From an uncultured Verrucomicrobiota bacterium (GTDB lineage: Bacteria; Verrucomicrobiota; Verrucomicrobiia; Limisphaerales; UBA9464), in contig CAIWVP010000171.1 of assembly GCA_903916195.1 (NCBI GenBank), forward strand, positions 1-37,123: DNA of 37,123 bases, in the 5' to 3' direction. Within the stretch, counting starts at the first letter, position 1. Every line of letters begins with the position of its first letter. The notes below the pieces were generated by a model. It had not been told where the DNA came from, ran no database searches, and saw only the letters and a program-made list of their open reading frames with translations. Shown piece by piece: positions 25,358 through 32,908 of this stretch. The position numbers and the translations under genes are program-made.

Positions 25358-25431
25358 CCCCGCGAGGATGCGGCCGGCGCGACCCGGGTGTCCAACCGTC
25401 TGCGCGCCGTCCGCTTCCCGCGCTCCGGGGT

Positions 25432-25447
25432 GGGGATGCCCATCCCC
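25432..25447. repeat. Perfect 7+2+7 palindrome in the MFS/cysK divergent region
   Basis: GGGGATG (25432-25438) and CATCCCC (25441-25447) are exact reverse complements separated by CC. It lies 75 bp upstream of the MFS start and 155 bp upstream of cysK. It could be an operator or one arm of a repeat. A weak cysK promoter candidate (TTGCCC 25532, TAATAG 25557) lies further right. Confidence 0.35.
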
Positions 25448-25601
25448 TCGGCGAACAGGATGCGGGCAATGGGACGACCGGGGCACCGACGACCACGGGC
25501 CATTGGATCCCGGACCGAGGGTAAAACCCGCTTGCCCGGCCCCGGCCGGTCCGCCGTAATAGGTGGCGTCCAGAGCACTCCGCATCCTGAAACCGCATCC
25601 T

Positions 25602-26585
25602 ATGGGCCGCATCTACAACAACATCGTCGAGACCGTGGGCCGCACCCCGCTGGTCAAACTCAACCGCGTCACCGCCGGCCTGGAAGCCACGGTGTTGCTC
25701 AAGTGCGAGTTCTTCAACCCGCTCGGCAGCGTGAAGGACCGCATCGGCATGGCGATGATCGAGGACGCGGAGCGCCGCGGCGTGCTCAAGCCGGGCACGA
25801 CCATCATCGAGCCGACGTCGGGCAACACGGGCATCGCGCTCGCGTTCGTCGCGGCCGCCAAGGGCTACAAGATCATCCTCACGATGCCCGAGACGATGTC
25901 GCTCGAGCGCCGGACGTTGCTCGCGCTGCTCGGCGCGAAGCTGGTGCTCACGCCCGGCACCGAAGGCATGAAGGGCGCCATCGCCCGTGCTGAACAGCTC
26001 GCCAAGGAGACGCCAGGATCCTGGATCCCGCAGCAGTTCGAGAACCCGGCGAATCCAGCGGTCCACTCGGCAACGACCGGGCCCGAGATCTGGGAAGACA
26101 CCGACGGCGCGGTCGACATCTTCGTCGCCGCGGTCGGCACCGGCGGCACCATCACCGGCGTCTACGAGTTCATCCATCCCAAGAAGGCGGGCTTCACGGC
26201 CATCGCCGTCGAGCCGAAGGATTCACCGGTCATCACCCAGACCTTGAAGGGCGAGCCCGTGAAACCCGGCCCGCACAAGATCCAGGGCACCGGCGCCGGC
26301 TTCGTGCCGAAGAACCTCCACCTCAAGGACGCCGCGGGGAACCCGCAGATCGTCGAGGCCATCCAGGTCGCGAACGACGACGCCTTCGCGATGGCCCGCC
26401 GACTCGCCAAGGAGGAGGGACTGCTCGTGGGCATCTCCACCGGCGCGAACGTCGTCGCCGCGATCGAGGTCGCCCAACGCCCCGAGAACAAGGGCAAGAC
26501 CATCGTCACCATCGCGTGCTCGACCGGCGAACGCTATCTCTCGACCGCGCTCGCGGCCGAGGCCCGTGCCGAGGTCGGCGGCTGA
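25602..26585 (+). CDS. cysK: Cysteine synthase (O-acetylserine sulfhydrylase)
   Basis: A 327-residue fold-type II PLP enzyme that makes cysteine from O-acetylserine and sulfide. [18 protein letters not shown] is the family opening. The PLP lysine is K45 in GSVKDRIG, the substrate loop is TSGNTG (72-77), and the phosphate-binding loop is GTGGTITG. The C-terminal block [15 protein letters not shown] is typical. The length matches CysK. A cystathionine-beta-synthase-like role cannot be excluded, but no extra CBS domain is present. It is followed after 141 bp by sufT, which has its own promoter-like site; ACCGGCGCCGGT plus TTTT near 26621-26636 may terminate it. Confidence 0.95.
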   Translation: MGRIYNNIVETVGRTPLVKLNRVTAGLEATVLLKCEFFNPLGSVKDRIGMAMIEDAERRGVLKPGTTIIEPTSGNTGIALAFVAAAKGYKIILTMPETMSLERRTLLALLGAKLVLTPGTEGMKGAIARAEQLAKETPGSWIPQQFENPANPAVHSATTGPEIWEDTDGAVDIFVAAVGTGGTITGVYEFIHPKKAGFTAIAVEPKDSPVITQTLKGEPVKPGPHKIQGTGAGFVPKNLHLKDAAGNPQIVEAIQVANDDAFAMARRLAKEEGLLVGISTGANVVAAIEVAQRPENKGKTIVTIACSTGERYLSTALAAEARAEVGG

Positions 26586-26689
26586 GCCCAGGGCCCAGGT
26601 CTCCGGAAGGACCAGGGAAGGGGACCGGCGCCGGTTTTGGTGGCCGGTACCCGGCGCGCGGAGAAGTTTCCGCGCGCTTCCTTCCTTCC

Positions 26690-26717
26690 TTGGCACTCCG
26701 GCGTCGCCGTCTACATT
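26690..26717 (+). promoter_or_regulatory. Candidate leaderless promoter of sufT
   Basis: TTGGCA (26690-26695), a 16-bp spacer and TACATT (26712-26717) end 9 nt before ATG 26727. The bases between (GCGCCCGAC) contain no Shine-Dalgarno sequence, so a very short or absent leader is expected. Confidence 0.5.
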
Positions 26718-26726
26718 GCGCCCGAC

Positions 26727-27272
26727 ATGACTTCAGTCCAGACCGTCACGCTCAGCCGCGACACCGAAGCGGTGCAGATCCCCGCAGGCCACGTGGTCAC
26801 CCTCCCAGCCGGCTCGGATGTGGATATCACGCAGACCCTCGGCGGGACCTACACCGTCCATGCGAACGGCGGCCTGTACCGCATCGGTTCCAAGGACGCG
26901 GACGCGCTCGGGCTCAAACCCGACGAACAGGTCGGTCGCGCGTTCGCGGCGGACGAACTGGTGAACGAGCAGATGGTCTGGGAGACGCTGCGGTCCTGTT
27001 ATGATCCGGAGATCCCGGTCAACATCGTGGACCTGGGGCTTGTCTACGACATGGGCATCGAGCCGCTCCCGACCGGTAACAAGAAGGTGTTCGTCAAGAT
27101 GACCTTGACCGCCCCCGGTTGCGGCATGGGAGCGACCATCGCCGGCGACGCCCAGCAGAAGATCCTCATGCTGCCCGGCGTCGAGGACGCAGGCGTCGAG
27201 ATCGTCTGGGACCCGCCTTGGCACCAGAGCATGATCACCGCCGAAGGCCGCAAACTGCTCGGCATCGAATGA
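26727..27272 (+). CDS. sufT: SufT-like iron-sulfur cluster assembly protein (MIP18/DUF59 family)
   Basis: A 181-residue protein. The N-terminal half (about 1-70) is the small beta-rich extension specific to SufT (SRDTEAVQIPAGHVVTLPAG, GGTYTVHANGGLYRI). The C-terminal half is the MIP18 domain with C91-Y-DPEIPVNIVDLGLVYDM and the conserved P-G-C132-G-M-G, the cysteine thought to matter for Fe-S maturation, then VWDPPWHQSMIT. It acts in cytosolic maturation of iron-sulfur proteins. No other suf gene is in the window. It ends in its own strong terminator. Confidence 0.93.
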   Translation: MTSVQTVTLSRDTEAVQIPAGHVVTLPAGSDVDITQTLGGTYTVHANGGLYRIGSKDADALGLKPDEQVGRAFAADELVNEQMVWETLRSCYDPEIPVNIVDLGLVYDMGIEPLPTGNKKVFVKMTLTAPGCGMGATIAGDAQQKILMLPGVEDAGVEIVWDPPWHQSMITAEGRKLLGIE

Positions 27273-27300
27273 TCCGCGCCTTTCGACCGATATGAAGAAC

Positions 27301-27327
27301 AATCCGGGCCTCCGTGCCCGGATTTTT
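27301..27327 (+). terminator. Intrinsic terminator after sufT
   Basis: AATCCGGGC (27301-27309) pairs perfectly with GCCCGGATT (27316-27324) over a CTCCGT loop, and T residues run to 27327. It lies 28 bp after the sufT stop and isolates it from rho. Confidence 0.92.
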
Positions 27328-27349
27328 CATGTCCGGCACAAACAAAGGG

Positions 27350-27378
27350 TTGCGGTGAGCCAGATCAGCCGTTAATAA
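27350..27378 (+). promoter_or_regulatory. Promoter of rho
   Basis: TTGCGG (27350-27355), a 17-bp spacer and TAATAA (27373-27378) form the best promoter match in the window. It predicts a leader of about 130 nt before ATG 27515, room for the autoregulation known for rho in other bacteria. I could not identify a specific leader structure. Confidence 0.65.
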
Positions 27379-27514
27379 AAGCAGGTCCGAGGTCTGACAG
27401 GCCGTGAGAAGTCTCTCCCGGCACTGCTTCCCCAAGTTCGAACTTCCCGCGGCTTTCTTGTGTTCGCCGCCTTTCCTGGGTCCAGATCCTTCCGGACGAC
27501 ACAACGCGCAACGT

Positions 27515-29029
27515 ATGAGTGAAAGCAATCCGCAGGCATCCCAGACCCGCCCTTCTTCCGGCGATTGGTCGCCCGGGAACGACGGTCCGTCCAACTCTCC
27601 TGGCCAATCCGGTCCGGACCAAGGCGGCAATGGTGGCAACGGAGGCAATCCTGGGGGGAACCCCGGCGGCAACGACAACAGCGGAGGCAATCAGCAGAAT
27701 TTTAGCCCACATCGCCAACAAGGGGGTGGAGGTGGCGGTTTCCATCCGCGGGGTGGCGGCGGTCGCAATAACCAGCAGCGCCGACAAGGCGGTGGCCGGC
27801 AACAGCAGCACAACCAGCAACGCGGCGGCGGTGGTGGAAACGGTGGCGGTGGGAACGGTGGTGGCAACAACCAGCAGCAGCAGCGGCCTATGCCGCCGCA
27901 AGGCCCGCAGCTCGATGCCGACGGCAAGCCCGTCCTCCAGGAGGGCTATCTTGAGATCTCCGAGAAGGGCTTCGGTTTCCTGCGCTCGGCCAAGGGCCAT
28001 TATGCGCCAAAACCGGTCGACGTGTTTCTGACGCCGGATTCCATCAAGCGCCTCGGTCTCCGCGAAGGCTGCTTGATCGAGTGCACGGTCAACCCGCCGC
28101 ACAAGGGCAACAGTCCGCAGCTCCGCGAGGTGCTGAAGGTGAACGGCAAGTCGTACCAAGAGTACCTCCATTCTCCCCGCTTCGAGCTGCTGACCACCAT
28201 CGATCCGATCGAGAAATTCCGCCTCGAGACGACTCCCGACCTCATCGAGGCGCGGATCATCGACCTGGTCACGCCCATCGGCAAAGGCACCCGCGGCCTC
28301 ATCGTCGCGCCGCCCCGCACGGGCAAGACCACCATCCTCAAGCAGATCTGCAACGCGATCACCACGAACCATCCCGAGGTCATCGTGATCGTGCTGCTCA
28401 TCGATGAGCGCCCTGAGGAGGTCACTGATTTCCAACGCAGCGTGAAGGCCGAGGTCGTCGCCTCCAGCAACGACCAGGATCTCGAGACGCACGTGCGACT
28501 CAGCCGTTTCACCATCGAGCGCTGCCGCCGCATGGTCGAGGCGGGCAAGGACGTCTTCGTGCTGCTCGATTCCATCACCCGCGTCGCCCGCGCCTACAAC
28601 TCGGTCCACGGCGGCTCCGGCCGGACGATGACCGGCGGCGTGGATGCCCGCGCGTTGGAGATCCCGCGCAAGATGTTCGCTTCGGCCCGCAAGATCGAGG
28701 AGGGCGGTTCGCTGACCATCCTCGCGACCGCGCTCGTCGACACCGGCAGCCGCATGGACGAGCTGATCTTCCAGGAGTTCAAGGGCACCGGCAACATGGA
28801 GCTCATCTTGGACCGCAAGCTCTCCGAGCGCCGCCTGTTCCCGGCCATCGACATCCCGAAATCCGGCACGCGCAAAGAAGAGAAGCTCTTCGCGGCGCAG
28901 AACATCGATGCCATCCGCAAGCTCCGCCGGATGATGACCGACCTCCAGCCCGTCGAGGCCATGGAGACGCTCATCGCCGCGCTGAAGAAGCACAAGACCA
29001 ACGACGAACTGCTGACCAAGCTGGCCTGA
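27515..29029 (+). CDS. rho: Transcription termination factor Rho with a low-complexity N-terminal tail
   Basis: A 504-residue ring ATPase-helicase that ends transcription on unstructured RNA. Residues 1 to about 130 are disordered and dominated by Gly, Asn, Gln, Arg and Pro, with runs such as NGGNGGNPGGN and poly-Gly; the usual helical Rho_N domain is not seen. Residues about 140-215 are the cold-shock-like RNA-binding domain (GYLEISEKGFGFLR). The ATPase core has the Walker A APPRTGKTT (K271), VIVLLIDERPEEV, VFVLLDSITRVARAYN and the Q/R-loop region RTMTGGVDARAL. ATG 27515 is preferred, since upstream in-frame sequence is leader-like. The core looks complete, so normal termination activity is expected. 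The tail may drive condensation, as shown for Rho of Bacteroides thetaiotaomicron. Confidence 0.97.
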   Translation: MSESNPQASQTRPSSGDWSPGNDGPSNSPGQSGPDQGGNGGNGGNPGGNPGGNDNSGGNQQNFSPHRQQGGGGGGFHPRGGGGRNNQQRRQGGGRQQQHNQQRGGGGGNGGGGNGGGNNQQQQRPMPPQGPQLDADGKPVLQEGYLEISEKGFGFLRSAKGHYAPKPVDVFLTPDSIKRLGLREGCLIECTVNPPHKGNSPQLREVLKVNGKSYQEYLHSPRFELLTTIDPIEKFRLETTPDLIEARIIDLVTPIGKGTRGLIVAPPRTGKTTILKQICNAITTNHPEVIVIVLLIDERPEEVTDFQRSVKAEVVASSNDQDLETHVRLSRFTIERCRRMVEAGKDVFVLLDSITRVARAYNSVHGGSGRTMTGGVDARALEIPRKMFASARKIEEGGSLTILATALVDTGSRMDELIFQEFKGTGNMELILDRKLSERRLFPAIDIPKSGTRKEEKLFAAQNIDAIRKLRRMMTDLQPVEAMETLIAALKKHKTNDELLTKLA

Positions 29030-29053
29030 TCCGTCCCTGGCCTCATCCGCTCC

Positions 29054-29083
29054 GACGCCCGTTCCCGAAAGGGGACGGGCGTC
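29054..29083 (+). terminator. Hairpin terminator after rho
   Basis: GACGCCCGTTCCC pairs over 13 positions with GGGGACGGGCGTC (one T-G pair) around a GAAA tetraloop. It lies between the convergent ends of rho (29029) and the MEKHLA gene (29131). The T-tract is poor. Confidence 0.7.
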
Positions 29084-29130
29084 CTGCTTCCAGCCGGCCC
29101 CGGCCGGATGCCTGGCGCGTCAAGGGTGGC

Positions 29131-29640
29131 TCAGATGAATTCCCAGCGATCGAAGGTCGCCGCCTGTCCTACCACGGCACCGTCGTCGCCGACGAGGTTC
29201 CAGACGGTCGCCTGCGCGATCTGGAAACGCCGGCCGGTGCGGGTGACGCGGATCCCCGTGTAATCCGCGATGAACCCGTGGCGGGTCACCTGGTCGAGCA
29301 GGCGCGCGCGTTCGGCGCGGTCCGGGGCTTCCGCCGTGAAGCGGGAAGGGGTCCGCACGAAGTCGCCCCACGGCATCTCCCAGAGCGCCAAGGCCGCGTC
29401 GTTGCCGTAATCGAGCACCGGATCCGCTTCAGGCCCGTGCGACACGACGACGAATGGCACCTTTGCCAAGCGCGCCGCGTTCTCCCCGTCATCGGAAGAC
29501 ATCGGGAGAAGGTCGCGTCCGGTCCATCGCCGATGGTTTTCAAGCAACCGCCGCGCGTGGCGCCGGAGCGCAGGGGTGTCCCAAGGAGGGACGATTGCCC
29601 GAAGACCGTTCCCGGTCGAGGGAACGGAGAAATCCCCCAT
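29131..29640 (-). CDS. MEKHLA-domain protein
   Basis: A 169-residue protein almost wholly made of one MEKHLA domain, a PAS-related module first noted at the C-terminus of plant class III HD-Zip factors and present as single proteins in cyanobacteria and other bacteria. Diagnostic stretches are VVSHGPEADPVLDYGNDAALALWEM, PSRFTAEAPDRAERARLLDQV, GFIADYTGIRVTRTGRRFQI, ATVWNLVGDDG and GQAATFDRWEFI. There is no signal peptide. The fold suggests small-molecule or redox sensing, but no ligand is known for this group. Its start lies 3 bp after the stop of the small membrane protein, so both are probably translated from one RNA. Confidence 0.9.
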   Translation of the reverse strand: MGDFSVPSTGNGLRAIVPPWDTPALRRHARRLLENHRRWTGRDLLPMSSDDGENAARLAKVPFVVVSHGPEADPVLDYGNDAALALWEMPWGDFVRTPSRFTAEAPDRAERARLLDQVTRHGFIADYTGIRVTRTGRRFQIAQATVWNLVGDDGAVVGQAATFDRWEFI

Positions 29641-29643
29641 GGC

Positions 29644-29802
29644 TCAGTGTGTCTGGCAGCCGTAGCGGGTCAGCAGGCCGATATAGCCGACCACGCCGGC
29701 CAGCAGCAGCCACAGCGACCCCTTGTCGACGGCCATCCACATGCCGATTCCGAGGATGAGGGTCGTGGCCAAGAAGAAGAGGAACGCCAAGAACGGTTTC
29801 AC
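29644..29802 (-). CDS. Small two-helix membrane protein, function unknown
   Basis: From a GTG at 29802 the frame gives 52 residues: LAFLFFLATTLILGIGMWMAV, a short DKGS turn, then LWLLLAGVVGYIGLL and a polar end TRYGCQTH. Two membrane helices are clear. No ATG precedes the first helix within reason, so GTG is the best start; a longer frame exists but adds basic low-complexity sequence. It ends immediately before the MEKHLA gene. I do not recognise a family. Confidence 0.55.
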   Translation of the reverse strand: MKPFLAFLFFLATTLILGIGMWMAVDKGSLWLLLAGVVGYIGLLTRYGCQTH

Positions 29803-29947
29803 GGAGAACTTGATACCGGATCCAAAGGCTGAAGACAAGCGGCGAGGGAGAGCGTGGCAGAGCGTAGGGACGGCATCTTGATTCTTCAATGTCGCTCGCT
29901 GGAATTTCGATTCACGCGTCCGGCGTGCCGGCCGCGACGCTGGGCGC

Positions 29948-30565
29948 ATGGAAATGATCATTGTTTGCGGTCTTGTCGCTGTCCAGGTCGTCGCCCTCGT
30001 GCTGGCGGCCGATCTCATGGGCGGGTTCTTCCACTGGCTCGAGGATGCCTACGGCGATCCGGACATGCCGGTGCTCGGGGCGCGGGTCATCCGGCCGAAC
30101 ATCCTGCATCACCACCATCCCCGGCTGTTCCTCAAGAACAACTGGTGGCAGAGCTCGTGGGACCTCCTGCTGATGGCGGCGGTGGGCGTCGTGGTCGCCG
30201 GGTGGGCGGGCGTGCTGACGTGGAGGGTGGGGCTGTTCGCCGCGCTGACGGCCAACATGAACCAGTTCCACAAATGGGGGCACGGCACCCGGAAGGAGAA
30301 CGGCCCGGTCGTGACGTTCCTCCAGGGCATCCGTCTGCTCCAGACGGTCCGCCAGCACTCGCGCCACCATACCGACCCGAAGGATTCCGCCTACTGCGTG
30401 GTCACCGATGTCCTCAACCCGGTCTTGGACCGCATCCGGTTCTGGGCCACGTTGGAGTCGTTCATCTGGAAGACCACGGGTATCCGCCGGCGGCCCGACA
30501 CTTCTGTCCGGGGCCAAGGGCCGGCCCCTCAGTGGGTTTCCCAGATCGCGAATCAAAGGAACTGA
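29948..30565 (+). CDS. CarF/TMEM189-type lipid desaturase (plasmanylethanolamine desaturase family)
   Basis: A 205-residue membrane enzyme of the Kua/TMEM189/CarF lipid desaturase family. All the histidine blocks of the family are present: FHWLED (H29), NILHHHHPRLFLKNNWW (H54-H57), NMNQFHKWGH (H108, H112) and RQHSRHHTDPKDSAYCVVTD (H137, H140, H141). These bind the di-iron centre. Family members (human PEDS1, Myxococcus CarF) introduce the vinyl-ether double bond that turns plasmanyl into plasmenyl lipids, using oxygen. At least two hydrophobic helices flank the motifs. The start may be ATG 29948 or 29954. A possible promoter is TTGATT (29878) with GAATTT (29902). It lies 2 bp from the LplT-like gene and is surely co-transcribed with it. 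Confidence 0.9.
   Translation: MEMIIVCGLVAVQVVALVLAADLMGGFFHWLEDAYGDPDMPVLGARVIRPNILHHHHPRLFLKNNWWQSSWDLLLMAAVGVVVAGWAGVLTWRVGLFAALTANMNQFHKWGHGTRKENGPVVTFLQGIRLLQTVRQHSRHHTDPKDSAYCVVTDVLNPVLDRIRFWATLESFIWKTTGIRRRPDTSVRGQGPAPQWVSQIANQRN
30555..30560 (+). promoter_or_regulatory. Ribosome-binding site fixing the LplT-like start
   Basis: AAAGGA lies 7 nt before ATG 30568, inside the last codons of the desaturase. It decides this start over the longer open frame. Confidence 0.75.
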
Positions 30566-30567
30566 TC

Positions 30568-31848
30568 ATGAGACCGACCCGCAACTACCCGCTCCTGCTG
30601 ATCAGCCAGTTCCTCGGGGCTTTCGGCGACAACGCCATCCTCGCGGTCATCGTCGGCCAGCTCACCCTGATGCAGAAGGCCGGCCAGATCACCCAGGAAG
30701 AGCTGCGGCAGCGGGGCACGATCTACACGAGCATCCTGTTCATCCCGTACGTGCTGCTCGCGCCGCTCGCCGGCTACCTCAACGACCGCCATGCCAAGAC
30801 GTCGTGGCTGCGCGGCGGCAACCTGATCAAGCTGATCGGCACGTTGGTCTGCAGCCTCAGCATCGGGTTCGGCTACTCGTGGCAGGCGGTCGGGTACTTC
30901 ATCGTGGGCATCGGATCCACGTTCTACGGACCGGCCAAATACGGGATCCTTCCGGAGATCCTGCCGCGCGAACGTCTGGTGAAGGCCAATGGTACGGTCG
31001 AACTGCTCACCTTGCTGGCCATCCTCTTCGGGGCCATCGGTGGCGCACTCATCGTGGACCGCCTGTCGCTGACCGCTTGCTACGGGGTGTTGATCGGCAT
31101 CTTCGCCGCCTCGTTCGCGCTGAATCTACTCATGACCCCGACGCAGGCCAATCCCGAGGTCGAGCTCAGCGCGAGCGTCGGTGAATTCTTCGGGCATTTC
31201 CGCGGATTGCTCACCGCGGCGAGGCTCGGGAAGGTGCTGCTCGGGACCGCGCTCTTCTGGGTCTGCGGCGCGGCGATGAAGATCAACTTCCAGCCTTGGG
31301 GCCTCGACGTGCTCAAGCTGCCGGACAACACCCAGATCGCCCTGCTCGGTCTCTGGCTCAGCGTCGGCGTGATGGCCGGGAGCATCGCCGCCGGCATTCT
31401 CTATAAGGTCGGCGACCTGCGGCACACGCGCCATGCGGGCTTCGCGTTGGCGGGTTTCTTGGCGCTCCTGTTCGCGGTGGAACCGCTCGGACTCGGCGCG
31501 CTCGGCCGGACGGCCATCGAGTCCGCCGGCCCGGCCGGGACCAAGACCGTGATGCTGGCGGTGTTGCCGGCGGTGATGTTGCTGCTCGTCGCCTCGGGCG
31601 TGGCGGCGGGATTGTTCCTCATCCCGCTCAACGCCGCGCTCCAGGCTGAATCGGATCCGCAGAAGCTGGGCAAGACCATCGCCGTGCAGAACTTCTGCGA
31701 CAACTGCGGCATGATCCTCGCCGGCCTGCTGGTCTTCGCCTGCGTGAAGGCGCATCTGTCCGCGTCCCAGGTCTTCCTCGTGCTCGCCGTGCTGGTGGTC
31801 GTGGTGGTGGCGTGGCTGAGGATCCCGGGGAAGAAGAGCGCGGCCTGA
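30568..31848 (+). CDS. LplT-like MFS lysophospholipid transporter
   Basis: A 426-residue protein with about 12 membrane helices. It matches the LplT group of the major facilitator superfamily: PLLLISQFLGAFGDNAILAVIVGQL at the N-terminus, LAPLAGYLNDRHAKTSWLRGGNLIKLIG, and GIGSTFYGPAKYGILPEILPRERLVKANGTVELLT are its hallmark blocks. LplT flips lysophospholipids across the inner membrane so they can be re-acylated. Unlike the LplT-Aas fusions or pairs of enterobacteria, no acyltransferase is adjacent. Immediate coupling to the plasmanyl-lipid desaturase suggests it moves ether lysolipids, which is inference. Siderophore or drug export remain possible, since the family is wide. Confidence 0.85.
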   Translation: MRPTRNYPLLLISQFLGAFGDNAILAVIVGQLTLMQKAGQITQEELRQRGTIYTSILFIPYVLLAPLAGYLNDRHAKTSWLRGGNLIKLIGTLVCSLSIGFGYSWQAVGYFIVGIGSTFYGPAKYGILPEILPRERLVKANGTVELLTLLAILFGAIGGALIVDRLSLTACYGVLIGIFAASFALNLLMTPTQANPEVELSASVGEFFGHFRGLLTAARLGKVLLGTALFWVCGAAMKINFQPWGLDVLKLPDNTQIALLGLWLSVGVMAGSIAAGILYKVGDLRHTRHAGFALAGFLALLFAVEPLGLGALGRTAIESAGPAGTKTVMLAVLPAVMLLLVASGVAAGLFLIPLNAALQAESDPQKLGKTIAVQNFCDNCGMILAGLLVFACVKAHLSASQVFLVLAVLVVVVVAWLRIPGKKSAA

Positions 31849-31858
31849 GACGCAGCCG

Positions 31859-32455
31859 ATGCATCCTGCTTCCCTCATCTCCGAGATCCTGCCCGGCGTG
31901 CATCGCTGGTCGGCCTTCTCGCCGGAGCACAAGGTCGAGCTGACTTCCCACTCGGTCTGGGACGGCCGCTCGTTGCTCGTCTTCGATCCGATTCCGCTCA
32001 CGGCCGAGGTCTCGGACTGGTTCCCGACGCCCTGCGCGCCCGATGCCGTGGTGCTCACCAACGAGAACCATGAGCGCGACGCGACCGCGTGGCGGGAACG
32101 GTATCCGCTCGCCATCTGGGCCGCGCCCGAGGCGCTGCTCTCCCTCTCTGGTGTGCGGAGGTGGGACCCGACGCGACCGCCGTTCGCAGGTTGGGAGATC
32201 GTGCCGTTGCCCGGCGGTGCCGGCGGCGAAACAGCGTGGTTCCATGCCGGAAAATCGCTGGTGGTCTTCGGGGATGCGGTGGTGAACCTGCCCGGCCGTG
32301 GACTCGAGGTGCTGCCGGCGAAGTATTGCCGCGACCAACCGTCACTCCGCGCATCGCTCAGGACTCTTCTTCAACGGCCATTCGAGAACGCGGTCTTCGC
32401 GCACGGCGATCCGCTGCTCGGCGATGCAGCGTTCCGTATCGCAGCGATGTTATGA
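31859..32455 (+). CDS. Metallo-beta-lactamase-fold protein with a substituted metal site
   Basis: A 198-residue protein. The fold is suggested by the N-terminal EILPGVHRWSAFSPEHKVELTSHSVWDGRSLLVFDPI, the central VVLTNENHERDA, the VVFGDAVVN strand and the end NAVFAHGDPLLGDA. In true enzymes the central motif is HxHxDH; here the same position reads N68-E-N70-H71-E-R73-D74, so the two-metal site is unlikely to be normal. It starts 10 bp after the LplT-like stop and probably belongs to that operon. It may be a binding protein or a hydrolase with altered chemistry. The alternative that it is an unrelated fold cannot be excluded. Confidence 0.6.
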   Translation: MHPASLISEILPGVHRWSAFSPEHKVELTSHSVWDGRSLLVFDPIPLTAEVSDWFPTPCAPDAVVLTNENHERDATAWRERYPLAIWAAPEALLSLSGVRRWDPTRPPFAGWEIVPLPGGAGGETAWFHAGKSLVVFGDAVVNLPGRGLEVLPAKYCRDQPSLRASLRTLLQRPFENAVFAHGDPLLGDAAFRIAAML

Positions 32456-32488
32456 AACGATGAGCACTGAGCCGACGGCCGCGGGCGG

Positions 32489-32611
32489 GATGCTCGCAGC
32501 GCGAGCATCGCCACCATCGGACCGCCCGCTGGACGCGGGCTGTTTTGTCGCAGCGCGACAAAACCCACCGCGTTGGAAACCCGCGGTAGAACGGCTCGCG
32601 ATGCGAGCCGT
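32489..32611. repeat. Cluster of hairpins with a shared TCGC-NNN-GCGA core
   Basis: Three perfect 9-bp hairpins: outer arms GATGC/GCATC (32489-32509), TTTTG/CAAAA (32543-32563) and ACGGC/GCCGT (32591-32611), each around the core TCGC-AGC-GCGA or TCGC-GAT-GCGA. Between them lie GCCCGC-TGGAC-GCGGGC (32524-32540) and a CCGCG/CGCGG pair (32568-32586). A direct repeat GCACTGAGCCG (32464-32474 and 32651-32661) flanks the cluster. I see no gene in 32456-32908. Confidence 0.88.
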
Positions 32612-32693
32612 GGTCCGGACGGTAGTCGTCGCCGTCTGGCGTCGACGGAAGCACTGAGCCGCAAGCAAACCGACGGTGCGCCAACCGGATCAG

Positions 32694-32738
32694 GCCGACG
32701 GCTTCGACGTCGGCTGGAACCTGACGCTCAGCGGTTCC
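32694..32738. repeat. Two further hairpins in the same intergenic region
   Basis: GCCGACG (32694-32700) pairs with CGTCGGC (32708-32714), and GGAACC (32716-32721) pairs with GGTTCC (32733-32738) across a loop holding CGCTCAGC. They stand back to back, like the other palindromic units around them. Confidence 0.7.
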
Positions 32739-32770
32739 GGCGCGGTCGGCACCGATACGGAGACACCAAC

Positions 32771-32820
32771 GCCCAGCGGGTTGCCAACCCGCGATACAGC
32801 AGACTGCCAGTCTGCGCTAC
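32771..32820 (-). repeat. 50-nt double-hairpin element, copy 1
   Basis: Read on the minus strand: GTAGCGC, a 13-nt hairpin (AGACT-GGC-AGTCT), GCTGTATCGC, a second 13-nt hairpin (GGGTT-GGC-AACCC), GCTGGGC. The flanking GC on each side extends both stems to 7 bp. The scaffold is shared base for base with the copy at 33915-33964 except one position, while the stems differ and remain paired. Confidence 0.9.
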
Positions 32821-32908
32821 CTCACCCGCCGGGGCCGCCTCTTCCGATCACACCATCGACCGGACATCGGGCTTGCGCGGCCGGGCCGGATCCAACATCA
32901 ACCTCGTC

